From Aselliscus stoliczkanus (lineage: Eukaryota > Chordata > Mammalia > Chiroptera > Hipposideridae): a stretch of 64,000 nt of DNA. The DNA lies in contig CM066734.1 of the NCBI GenBank assembly GCA_033961575.1, positions 82,730,501-82,794,500 on the forward strand. The letters are read 5' to 3'. A program made the position numbers and the translations under genes. The notes below the pieces were generated by a model that saw only the letters and a program-made list of their open reading frames with translations, was not told where the DNA came from and searched no databases. Position 1 is the stretch's first letter; each line of letters opens with the position of its first letter. Below are positions 11,666-24,300 of the stretch, piece after piece.

Positions 11666-14600
11666 AAATGCAGATTGAGAATTGGGATTTTGCAATTCAG
11701 CTTAAAAGGATACTGGCGCTGGGAAGTTTACAACATTGGAAATAGAATAGCTGAATGTACCATGGACTTTAAATAACTTAGGAAGTAGTGAATGAAAAGG
11801 AGAAATACTGGTGTTGCAGAAACAGATGTCCCTTAAAGTACTACAGTTTTGGATAATAGTCAAATAAGAGAACTAGAATCATAGAAAGTTAAGATAAAAA
11901 ACTAACAGATTCAAATTAGCCTTTTAAAAGTGGAGGGATTCTAGGTAATTAATCAACATGTATTGAGTCAAAGTTGAGGTAAGCCTTAATAACAGGTTGC
12001 ATAAATAGGTGAAAATGAGGAAGTAAAAGAATGGAATTAGTGGTTCTTGCCTAGTGGATTGGCTAACACTCCTAACTCTCCCCGACAGGGACATAAGGAA
12101 ACATGTAGAATTGGTTTTGATTATTAACAAGACTGGGGAGGGGTTGTTACTGTCACTTAGGGGCAAGTCAAACATTTCTAATATTCTGAATAAATGAAAC
12201 AACCCAAGCAAAAAAGACTATTTCTTCCCAAATGACAATAGGTCCCCATAAGGAAGCAACAACTAGGATTTTGAATGAGTCATGGAAGACAGCTGAATGA
12301 ACACTTATGATAGTAAAAGTTGGAGCAAGAGGATGATTTCGAGGAAGAGGTTACAGTCCTCAGTGACTAACTTTAAGATATGAGGAAGTTGGTAGATGAC
12401 GGTACTGAGAAGGTAAGCAGTCACATATCAAATGATGTAAGTTTCAGAGAATCAGACATTTTACACTGAATGGAGAATTAGAAGCTTGTAAGCAATATTA
12501 GAAGGTGAGAAAAACATGAACCCACTTCTGGACCATTTATGAAAAAATCAGTTATATTCTCTTAGGTGGGATTCAGGGGAGACATGTGTCCTCCAGCTGA
12601 AAAACAGATTTCTTTTGAAGTATTTGAGGGCATTCATTTAAGAGGCTGACAGTAAAAGTTATATTTAACATGAAATTACAATTGCATGGAACAGCAATCT
12701 TCAAACTTACAGCTACATCCTGGGGCTCATGAAGATATTCCAAGGAGTGTGAGACATAGGTATATTTAAGAAATCAATTTACAGATACTCAGCTTTGAAA
12801 CATACTCTTCTCTAAACTCTGGTACTGAGAATATACAGTGGAGGTACCATGCTGGCCTTCCTTTCACATCTATTCTTTCACAGTAACAGGCTCTTCATTT
12901 AAAAGAAAATAAAGGCGTACCCTTACTCAATCCAAATCTAACCATGGTATACATCTCCAAAATGAAAACAAAAACAAAAAAATACTTTGGAGTGTAAAAC
13001 AAAGGATTAATTCAAGTTATAGGTGTCAGCAAGGCCTCCTTTAACCAAAGCACCATAAAACTTATCATCCTTATCATTAAAAGAAGCATTTTCAATACAA
13101 TTTCACCTTTTTGATAATTATTAAAATAAGTAAATACATATATGTTGTTTGATCAAGTATGTAAAAATACCTCAAGCTATAAGTGTATTTTAATATTTAG
13201 AAAAGCATTTATGGTCACTGAAAATTAAAAAAAAACAACCACAACACTAAATTTCAACATGTTAATATATTCCAATTATACTCAAGAAAAGGTATAAAAC
13301 AAATGGTTGTTCTCCTATACAAACAAGTTCCTATCAAGATGAAAAAAGACTTGAAAAACCAAACGAAAGTTCAAGAGAATTTTTATGAATTGATTAACCC
13401 TCTCTTGGAGAATTCTATAGAAACTAGAGAGAGAAAAGGAATCTTAAAATTATCAAAAGATAATATCCTTCCTTTAGGTAAATTCTCATATTTATACAAT
13501 AAGATAAATCAAATATTTTTAAAGCTTTCTCAAAATAAGATTCCATATACTAATTAAAATCTAATTTTTTAATTTTAATATTTGATTTTAGAATTTTAAT
13601 ATTCTCTTTTTTGGGGAAATTCTTGCTTATAGATAATTCAAACCTTCCTGATTGATGCTTAAATGTAATATTCTTTTCTGTCTTGGTTGCTCTCCTTCAT
13701 AACTAATTTGCTCTTCTGTTTGAATCAATCTATTCTAATTATATCCTTTGGCCAATAAATGACTTATTTTGACTTGTCTCAGAATTTGAGTCCTCTGAGA
13801 TTTCAAGACAACGAGTCCTGCCCTGAACTGCAGGATTCCTCCTACATCAGATTTGTGGTATCCCATGGCCCATTTTCCTTCTGTCTATAGACATTCTTGC
13901 CAACAGATAATTTTCTTAGAGCAATTATTTGTTCTCTCATATTTTACAAGACATATCACATATTAAACAGTACAGGTTTTGAATAAGTGTATCTTCCTTC
14001 ACAGCAGGAATGAATATACAAAATAAATGATTTGAATATAACACTTTGCATATCATTTAATCCTACATTTTTTATTCCATTTCACAAGAAATTAGTCTGA
14101 TATAAGGCAAATTGAGATCAGGAGCCATAAGACCACATCCCATAGTGAGGTAAGTAACCTTAATTGTAGGGTTAATTGGGAAATAGGAAGAATTATGCAA
14201 GAGATAGTATTGTTGAAACATATCTCCAAACTCCTTAAAGTTCTTTTTGTATATACATATAATGAAATGGAAATCAGGCAAGAAGAAATTGTGTAAGAAG
14301 GAAATGTTATGCATGTGTATTAGATTGTCTTTTGAAAGAGAATTATGCTGACCTACTGTACTATTTGTAGGAACACAAATGATTGCTATAATAGAGATGA
14401 TTTAGAGAAAAATTGCCTTCCAGCCTTATCAAAGATTACAATAGTCAGGTTGAATCACAAAATGTCAGGCTTAGGAGGAATTATAAAGGTCTTCTAGACC
14501 AATCATCTGTATGCCTAGGATCCCTCCTTAACATCTCCTCTAAGAGATGACTTATAAAGGTTTGAACACATTCATTGGAGGGATCTTATCTCAACATACA

Positions 14601-17600
14601 GTATTTCAAAACATAAATGGCAAGACTAATCTATAAACATCAAAATTTTATTTAATTGAATCAAAAGAAATTATGTGTATACTTACTTTTATGTATTTAA
14701 AATATATCACATCAATATAGTATGTTCAATTCTGTATGTTCAACTAAAAAAAAAAAAAACTGAGCACCTTGTTGGGATTAAAGAAACCAAAAGATAAAAA
14801 ACTACTTGAGGATTTTCGAGTAAAACTCAATAAAAATAATCTCAAATTAGAACTAGGTTCTAGTCATGTCAAATATACCTTCTTTTATTATGTATTATTT
14901 TACACTTTTCTTCAGAGGTAGCTTTATTGGCCCTTTACCAACTGTGATACAATGATTATAAGGTATTTCATAACAAATTTATTCAGTTCCTTAGAGTCAT
15001 ATTTAGAGCATGTGATTAACGGAATTTAAAAATTGAACTAGTGTGATAACATATGTACTTCCTTCCTTTTTTAAAAACACTTAATGTGATATTTTAAATG
15101 TCATATTTGTTAACTTGTATCTCTTCTTTACATATTGATTCAACAATTATTTACTGCCAATTATTTTAGGCATGTGCAGTTCCTCCTTTTCAGGAACCTA
15201 AGGTCCTGGAAAAAATAAGTAAATGACAAATATAGTGAGAAGTGTTAAGTGAGATAAGATACAGTGATAAGGATGGGCACAAGATTTACCTCCTCAACAT
15301 AACTCCATAAATATATATCTATGCACCCATCTGTCTACCAAGTTTCTGTTCTGATTATACTCAGTCCATCAAGCTTTCTGGATATTCTAAGTAGAAATAT
15401 ATTCTTTCTTCAGTATAGTGATAACATCTCTTGGCATGCTAATCTTTTTCAATTCTTATTACAGCTGATGTTGTACTTCTTTATCTCCCTTTCTATACTC
15501 TAGTCTCCTTAAACACAAGGCCTATACTTTAAAGTATCTTTGTATAGCCTGTATCATGTGGTACAATATTTTGCACACTTTAGATTATTAACCAGTATTT
15601 TTGGGTAAATGAGTAAATGACACATTAGTGATTGGGTTTAATGCAGAGTCAAATTCTTATGGTGTCAGGCAATTAACAGCAAAGGAAATGAATGAAGTAG
15701 GCTACATGTACTGTACAAGAGTGTAGTGGTAAGTGTGTTAAATGAAGGTGCATACCTTGTCTAAAGTACATACTCGCAACTCAACCCTGCCAATATAGAC
15801 CCGTAGGAATACAGGCCCAGTCTTGTCAAGTTAAATGATTTATCTAGAGAGGCTAGAGTTACTGGAATATATATAAAATTTTTTAATGATGCAAACATTT
15901 AAATGTTTTAAGCCAAATAGAATATTCAGCCTTTGGGGACACTGTAAAGTATGCTGAGTAAAACAGACACTCAAAAGTTTACCTTCCTTATTTCCCCTCC
16001 TTCTCTTTCTTCCCTAAGAGTCCTACTTCTGACATTATTTTTTTCTAAATTCCTATATTCTTTCACATATTGAATTCCTTTCTACTTCCATCTCTCTTAT
16101 TTTTTGGGTTTGGGCCCAAAGGCATAGGAATGCCTATTTAGGGATGTCATCACCATTTAGCTACTTATAATAGCAAATACCTGATCAGCAAACAGGTGAT
16201 TGTGGAAAGGGAATTTGCAGATGAAGTCTCAAAGGAATCCAGGAAGATTTTTGGATCACTGGTTGAATTGCAAGATAAAGCATAGTACAAATTTCATCTG
16301 GTTAGTAAAAAGAAAGCGTAGTTTTTAACTTCATGGACCACATGGACCACATGATGAGATCAGAACAAAAATACATTTTAAAATGGAAGAACTAAATCCA
16401 AAAGCAAAAACTTGGTGAAAATGATTTCTGATTGAGATTGCCAGGGTCCTCCATAGATGTTCTGTGTCAACCATTTACTGATTAGGTATTTACTGGTTAA
16501 ATATGATCTGTGTTTGCTAATTAGAAATTTCAACCATATTTATCAACAATATTTGTTTTATGAATGTTAAGTATAAACATCACACTTAGAATTACATTTT
16601 TGAAATGGAAGTATCTTTTTTGTCTCATTATCTTAAATAACTGATCCATGTACATATTTATATAATGGGCATAACATTATTATTAATTTTCTATTATGAT
16701 AATTATTTTTGTGCCTATATTTCTTTTCCATATATTAAAGAATTAAATATATTTTTCCTGAGCTTAGTTTGGCCTCAAATCCTGGGAAGCGTAAGTATTA
16801 ATAACACTAGCAAAATTATATTTTTAACTGTAAAGTTGGTTTATCAATATTCATAGATTAGCAGTAGAATTGAAGTCTATTAAGACACATGATTTGATTA
16901 AATTATTTTCTAGTCCATTCCTTTCCAATATTTTGAAATTCCAAATTTAAAGAGCACATCATGTGAAGTAATTACAATTTGCCTTTAGATTAAAATATAA
17001 CTATATTTTAAAGTAGTTTGTTCTTTTTCATATTTACACATTTAATTTTGGCTATAGAAAGATACTGACACTAAAGACTTTGTGTCATGGAAATATGCCT
17101 AGCAAAAGATTTCCTGGTTCTAAGTCTACGTTAAATACTTGCCAGTGAGTTCAGAACATTTCTAGGAAGTGGAATACATTTATTGAGCATTTTATCTGTG
17201 ACATCTCAATTTCCCAATGCATTATTTTAACCCTTTTTATTATTTCAAATGTATGAATACCTATATGTCAAAACATAAACCATTTCATAACCACTTATAT
17301 TTCAATATTTAAAACACATAATTTTATAAAGAAATACCCACAAACTTAACACATTTATAGATCATAAAGCAATTAATGTGCTCTTGAACCAGGACATCCA
17401 AAAAGTAACTTGAAATCAGTGAAGTTAGAAGAAGTCAGAAAGAGAAAAATAAATTTGACCTCTTAAAATAAGAATAGTCCTATAAAGTACAGCATATGCA
17501 TAAGGCATAATAATATTTATATATTTTAAGAATCTCTAAGTTAGTATTTGGTAACCATGTTTTCTTTCTTTTAACTGTGGAAAAATCTACTTATTGCCCA

Positions 17601-18600
17601 AATACTGTGAGACCCTTTTTTAGGTACTTAGATTGCATTAGTGAACAACAATGGAAAGACACCTGTCTTGTGTTACTTCATTCAACAGCAGGCTAGTGGG
17701 GATTGGTATGGTCAGATGGCCAGGAAGAGAAAAGCAGTGAAAAGCTTCATTGTGAGGAAAAGGTGCCACATAGTAGGCATTAAATGACAAACGTAATTAA
17801 TTTTCTTTTCTACCAATGTATTTATGACTTCAGTTAACAAGTGATTCTGTAATATTAGGTCTATCTAACATCATTGTAAACAATATTCTCTAAAAGAATA
17901 GATTTGGTCACTTCAAAGGTTATTATATTTATTTGGTTATTTACAAGTTCTGGGATGCAATGCGTGCATTTGGAATAATATTTATTTGGTTTTAAATATA
18001 TTGTAAAGGACTATTGTTGTTTACTTGCTACCCTAACATAGTTTAAAATGTAATCCTGAATGGCAAATTTTGGGGCCAAGAGCTCCATTCAAATTTTACT
18101 TATGATATCATCATCTGGGTTCATTTATGCAGCTCAACTTTTTACAACAAAGTAGTAAAATAGTTTTCATATTAAACTGTCTAGAACATTAAAAGTTTAT
18201 TGTGGAGTATGTCTCCTCTCTTCCTATTATTAGTTGTATCTCATCTCACTTATTTTTCTGCTTTCTCTTCACTGACTATCACACATACCAAACTTCAGTT
18301 TGGATCATTGAATGATTCTGGATGATGGAAATGACATGCACTGGAGAGACAAAAATATACAAATAGCTATCGTTTGCACAGTATTATTACATTTGCTTCA
18401 GACTTACAAGCTCAATAATTATGGACTGGAAAGTACTTTCTCTGAGGCATAAAATCACAGTATATCTCAATCCAAGAAATACAATACTTCCATGTTTTTA
18501 ATATATGTATTTTCATATCTGCTCAAAAATACTGCATACCTATTAGATGCAACACACTTTGAGGGTTACAAGAATAAAGGATAATGCTTAAATTGTCAGA
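11666..18600. other. Intergenic, no gene recognised
   Basis: AT-rich DNA with only faint traces of old repeats. The 84-codon open frame at 13303 and others are low-complexity Lys/Ile/Phe-rich with no domain, signal or splice pattern. Confidence 0.5.
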
Positions 18601-18609
18601 GAAAGAAAG

Positions 18610-18684
18610 ACAGAGAGGAGAAAAAAGAAAGGAAGAAAGGAAGGAAGGAAGGGAGGAAGGAAGGAAGGAAGGGAGGGAGGAAAG
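18610..18684. repeat. (GGAA)n-type purine microsatellite
   Basis: Imperfect GGAA/GGGA units on the + strand. Confidence 0.9.
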
Positions 18685-18894
18685 TAGGAATATAGAAGGA
18701 GATAGGCCACACAAAATTCATCTTTTATACATTATAATCCTATAAAACCTTAAATACCTTAACGGGAGTCCAGTGTACCATAAAAGTGTGAAGTGAGCAT
18801 AATTTACTTCCACCTGAGGCAAGCAAGGAGGGTTTTGTGGAAGAAGACATAGCATTCTTCAAGGGGAGAGGAAGAGTGAAGACTAACTAATGTA

Positions 18895-19055
18895 TTATTC
18901 CAGATATATTTCTAGGTCATTCATAGATTTTATTTCCCTTAATCTTTATAACATTCCTAGGAGTCATCATAATGCTCATTTCCACTTTTCGGGTATAGTA
19001 AATACAATTCATAAAATCTAACTCCCCAAAGTTATAGAGTGAGGTTTCTCTTTCT
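18895..19055. mobile_element. MIR-like SINE remnant
   Basis: Pattern catt..tttcccttaatctttataaca..cctaggagtcatcataatgctcatttccactttt resembles a diverged MIR in reverse orientation. Confidence 0.5.
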
Positions 19056-19395
19056 CAGAGACTATTATTTTCTGAGAATCTTAATGAGAAAACACAAAAT
19101 TACATCCTGTGTGAACATAGGAAATTGACACCCCTCCAGAATATTTCTGGTGGTTTTTCTAAAGATTTTTAAATTCTTTTTCCAAATGGTTGCTCCTGGC
19201 ATCAGTCTTAGCGACTGCATCAAAACTTCTTCATACTGAATTCTTTTTCCTGTATTATTTTCTTCCAAGCATGAACACATGCTTTCCCTTTTCCCCAAGA
19301 TATCATTTGCACAGGCTACTGAATTTGTCAGAATTTTCTTGACACTCAATGATGTCAGAAGAGGACTACAGAATAAAAATAAAAAATACTGAAAC

Positions 19396-19501
19396 GGGGC
19401 CGGCCGAGTGGCACAGATGGTTAAGCGCTGGCTTGGGAAGCCAGTGGCCCCGGTTCGGGTCCCACATATGAGGGCCAGTGACACTGCCCTCAAAAAAAAA
19501 T
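19396..19501 (+). mobile_element. Short tRNA-derived SINE
   Basis: GGGGCCGGCCGAGTGGCACAG through CACTGCCCTC plus A-tail, flanked by the duplication aaaaatactgaaac. Confidence 0.9.
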
Positions 19502-19559
19502 AAAAATACTGAAACCAAATTACTATAAAACTGTCCCTAACATCCATTAGTTAAAATCC

Positions 19560-20660
19560 AACGAAGTCTTTCCCAAGACTTTTTATTATTTTTTACATCA
19601 TCAACCTTTTGTCACCTGCTGCAGTTTGCCTCTTTTGAAATCACCTACTCATGTCTTGTCATATCTAGCTAAATTCAAGGTTCCCATATCCTTATTTCTA
19701 CGTGCCTAATAGAAGTCAAAAATCAACTAGAATGTAAAAAGGGTAAATTTTCTTTACCCTTAGCAGATATCCTTTTACTTCATTTTGCAAAAACAGTTCA
19801 ACACCTCTTTAACCTAAACTTTACCAGTCAAGAGTGCAAAACTAAACATGTTCTCAGGAGTGATAAAGGAAGAAATGTCTGCATTTTATTTTATATTATA
19901 GACAACTTTTCTGTCTTTCCTAACTATGCCAATATAGAGAGCATGATGTGAACTGAGGTCTGCTTTATTCCAGATCTCATTCTCTTTTGTTACTTTTTAC
20001 TCATAAGTATATTTGATGGTTTGGGAAAGAGAATCACAACGGCAGAGAGGGGAGAAAACTAAAGCAAGTCTGAGAAATAGCAATAGGCGAGTTGAATGAA
20101 GTACAATATATAAATATCTATGGAAAATATCATGAGATGTGGTTGGAAAGATAATTTTGGTTTCATTCCATATTCAAACAATTAATACTAAGATGTTTGG
20201 ACACAATTCACCAGGTAGCCAACAAAGTGGAAGCTTGGGAAGATGAAAGAAGCACGATGTAAAAGTTCCACTGCTTAATGTAGAAGATGGAGTTGTACTA
20301 ATTGTGTCCAAACCACCAATGTGGAACAATTATCTGTTCAACTGCAGCATTCCATATAACTGTGCACTCATTCTGTTGTTGTAATTCCAACTTTTGAATA
20401 TTCTATATATAACCTAGACACTAGTGCAATATTTTGTTTTTGAATTTAGTATCTGTTCTTAGTTCTTAGTCCTTAGATTGGAGGATTCAGACTATCTTTT
20501 GCCTCCCAAGATTGTCCCTCACCAGCTGCCCTTATTGCCTTGGACAGAAATTGAATAATGAATGAAACAGTATGACTTAACTTTAGAAAATTTATTTTAA
20601 ATTGGTGTGCTTAAATGTTTAGTTAATTTTTTTATTTCTGACCACATGCTGTTTTTCTCC
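19560..20660. other. Upstream flank of lectin-like gene
   Basis: No coding exon recognised. Because the first coding exon begins after a splice acceptor, a leader exon and promoter may lie here or further upstream; I could not locate them. Confidence 0.4.
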
Positions 20661-20664
20661 ATAG

Positions 20665-20834
20665 GTTTTCGGAAGGCATCAAAGATGAGAGTAATTTTGG
20701 TTTTTCTGTTATTACTTCTCAGCAGGGCTTCTAGTTTTCCTCAGAATGGTTCTGTGTGCCCTGCTGATTCATTGTATAACTTGTCCAATTGCTTTACCTA
20801 CTTTAACTATAGAATGAACTGGGCTCAGGCACAG
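20665..20834 (+). CDS. Lectin-like gene, exon with start codon and signal peptide
   Basis: The exon follows an acceptor (pyrimidine tract ending ccatag at 20664), so a non-coding leader exon probably lies upstream. The ATG at 20685 opens a hydrophobic leader. The exon ends phase 0 at CAG, before gtatgt at 20835. Confidence 0.8.
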
Positions 20835-21283
20835 GTATGTATTCATGTTTTCACTTATAATTTTAAGTCCTCCCCCTCCTTGCTCTGGCTCTTTCAGACC
20901 ACTTGCTTATAACACCAAAATTTGGAGACGGAATTGTGTTCTATTAATTCAGCATAATGTACACAATCATACAAAATGTCAGGATTAACTTTTCTACTTT
21001 TCCTTTCCCAGGGTATGTGCCAACAGCATGGTCTCCATCTTATCACCATTCAAAACTTTAATGAATCCTCTGTCATTGCTGCTTTTGTAAAAAACTACCA
21101 ACAGGAGGAAAACATCTGGATTAAATTAGAGAAACCTAGTCAGGTATTACTAAATTATCTTTTTTTTTTTTTTTTGAGGGCAGTGTCACTGGCCCTCACA
21201 TGTGGGACCCGAACCAGGGCCACTGGCTTCCCAGGCCAGTGCTTTAAATTATCTTTTTTAAAAAGGGGATACACACACACACA

Positions 21284-21327
<44 letters not shown>

Positions 21328-24300
21328 GACACACACAGAGTGGTATTAGGGGCCTGCTCATCAACCTAGACATACATCTTCTTGTTCTTTGTTTTCACAA
21401 GATTTCCCAACTTCAAGAGATTGGAAAATTATTAACTAAATTCCACATTTATTTTAAATTAATGGACTCACAATTCATCGAGTCTAAATTACTAAACTTG
21501 GCATTTTAGCAACCCAGGTGCATCTGGCAGGTCACACAGTTTTTTCTAAGAAAAATATGATCAATGGACAATGTTTTGTATTATTTATGGATACTACCCC
21601 TGTGAGGATAATCAGCATCATCTCTGCCATATTTATGAGAAAACTTTGTTTTAAATGTTAAAGAATATTCTATAAAAGTGCATTAATTACCTCTACTATG
21701 TTACTTTTTTTATGAAACATGATTTTATTGCTATATTACATGAATATAAGATAGAATAACTCTATTACTATGATAACTTTATATAAAATTCTTGCTTTAT
21801 TATTACAGCTGGGATCTCCTTCTAAACAATGAATTTAAGGGACCCATTATGAGCACTGAGACATTAAATCTCTATAAGCAGTCAATTTATCATAAATTAT
21901 ATATTTTTCACTTTCTGGTCTCAGGGACTATTATTTCAATATTTTAACTGATCCCCTAGTCACCTGTTTGCTCATTCATTCAAAAATAACATATTAGTTG
22001 ATTCTATCCACATAGTAATTGACACCTATTGACCAGTTACTGATTTACTTTATCAGAATTATAATTTTTCTCAGCTGTGATATAATATAGCATGTAAACC
22101 ACACCATACCCTGAAAAGGTAAAAGTTCTATATCATGCCTTACAAATTCTAAAAGCTCTTGCTATGTGATCTAAACCACATTTGTATTATAACATAGCCG
22201 AAGAATACTCTATTCATATGTTTTGGTAACTCCCAACTTGTTAACTGAAACAATTCTTTCCACTGGGGATTCATCATTTTGTTTTAGAATAGCCAGTGGA
22301 AATTTATTCATCAACCTGGAAATGGACAACATAAAACCCTGAAGGGTGAGGAAGTCACTGTGAAACAACACGTCTGCGTGGAACTTGTAGCGACAGAAGG
22401 TGAGAGCATGTGATAATCAAGGTAAATAAATTAAAAAAAAATCCTGAGATGCACCAACAAGGCATTTTCCTAATTATTTTACTGGTATTTCCCAAAATTG
22501 TGGAGATGCGATTGAATTGTAAAAAAAAAAAAAGGTGGGGGGTTCTTTATCAAATATGTTTTGGAAATACTACATTCTATAAACTTTCTATTAGAAATTT
22601 GTACAACAGATTAGTGAATTAAAGGTTCTGAAAGTACTTGCAGTATTAAAAAAAAGAAAAAGGAAGAAAGTTTTCGATAGTCTAACCAACAGTTTCCAAA
22701 TGCATTTGATCATAGGCTTTTCCCCTCTTACCTGGTAACATTTTGCAAAGTGATATTTAGTTTGCAAAATGCAGATTCAAATTTATCAACTTAGTACTGC
22801 AGAGCAAAATATTAGTAACTTCCTTAAGATTTTTATAAAACTGATTGTCACACAATTTTTAATCTATTTTATGCAGGATTCTTAAAGTGGAATAACACTG
22901 ACTGCCAAGAAAGACGGCCCTTCTTATGTCAAACCTTGTAAGTCTCTCAAGGGTTGTAGTTTCTCATCCAACCTTCTTGAAATTTGGAGAAAACCCATCT
23001 TACACTAATTATTCTCATAGTTATATATAAAAAAAGTGTTCCATGGTGAATGCGATACATAAATACTGTTTTCATGATTTCTTTTTATAAATTTGAGAAG
23101 AAGCCACTATTTTTTCTTTTCAAATGAAAGCACTGTCTGAGCAATGCTTATGAGATCAAAGGCCAGAAAGTCAGAAAAACATGTACAATTCAGGGCAGTT
23201 CAAATTTCAAGTTAATTAAGTTAATTATAGTACAAATATTATTGTATAATATGAGGAAAACTCAGACAATGAAATTCAGTGAACTTGTTCATTTTCTATC
23301 TATGTAGGGAGATACACTGACCGGCACATACACTTCCAAGCATGGTTCGAGGCATTAGACTAAGATAAAACAGATTCCTGCTAACATTCTAATCAAGAAG
23401 CCAGAAAACAAACAAATAAATATGAGAACCAGAAATAACATGTAGATGTGTATTATCTACATTAAAACTCTCTATGGGCCAGTTACCCCTTTTACTAATA
23501 AATGCAATTCTTTCCATAACCTACACATCCTGGTTTGCTACAATGCAACACATGTAAATGATTATCCAGATTATCACACTATTGATTGATTTAAAAGCAC
23601 AGTTAATTGAGAGAATTTCCACCTGTGTTTAAGTAGGGTTTATATTGTGTAATGCCTCAAACTTCTACTTTCAAATAGCTCTCTGAATTCCTTTTGGGGA
23701 TACTCCTTTCCTCCATTGTGTGTAATCTTAGTGTGAAAGCTTGTGCACATTCCTGATTTCCTATGGAAGCTTAAAGAACCAGATCCTAATTCCCCATGCT
23801 TTGTTTTAGCTAACATGATCCAAGCTTGATAATCATCAGACCCTTTCTCCTGGAATTGTGAATCTTAATTGAGTAACCTCAAAGTGAAAACCAATTTAAA
23901 TATTTTGGCTCAGCTGCTGTATAGGGCTCAGACTATTTCAACTAGATTCCCTTGCTGTTCTATCTTCTATCCTTCAAAGACACCTGATGGCTTAATATTA
24001 AATTCTCCTTTAATTATGAACCTTCCTCTCCAGTAATTTTTGCTCAAGGTTGCCAGGGCTGGTTGCTAGGGTTTGCAAACAAGAATAAAAAACTCCTGGT
24101 GTTTGAGAAGCCCCTGACTTTCTACTTCTATAACAAATATGGGGACATTTAAATACAAAGAGAGAAATGATGATGATGGGCTTGAATTAGACAAAATGGT
24201 GAAATTTTAAGTTAGGCACCTATCTAGTCTTCCTCTGACTACATTAGTGGTATTAATTCACCAATGTCACCAAGTACTGAATAACTTTATGTTACCCAGC

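Noticed and set aside
19396..19470. tRNA gene suggested by A/B-box-like sequence
   Set aside because: It belongs to a SINE head with an A-tail and target duplications, and forms no intact cloverleaf.
21155..21509. Frames running through the CA repeat in the lectin-like intron
   Set aside because: Microsatellite and SINE translation; the real exon ends at 21143 with a GT donor.
21809..21835. Possible extra lectin exon after tattacag
   Set aside because: The frame set by exon 2 meets TGA after seven codons, and exon 2 joins exon 3 (22288) naturally.
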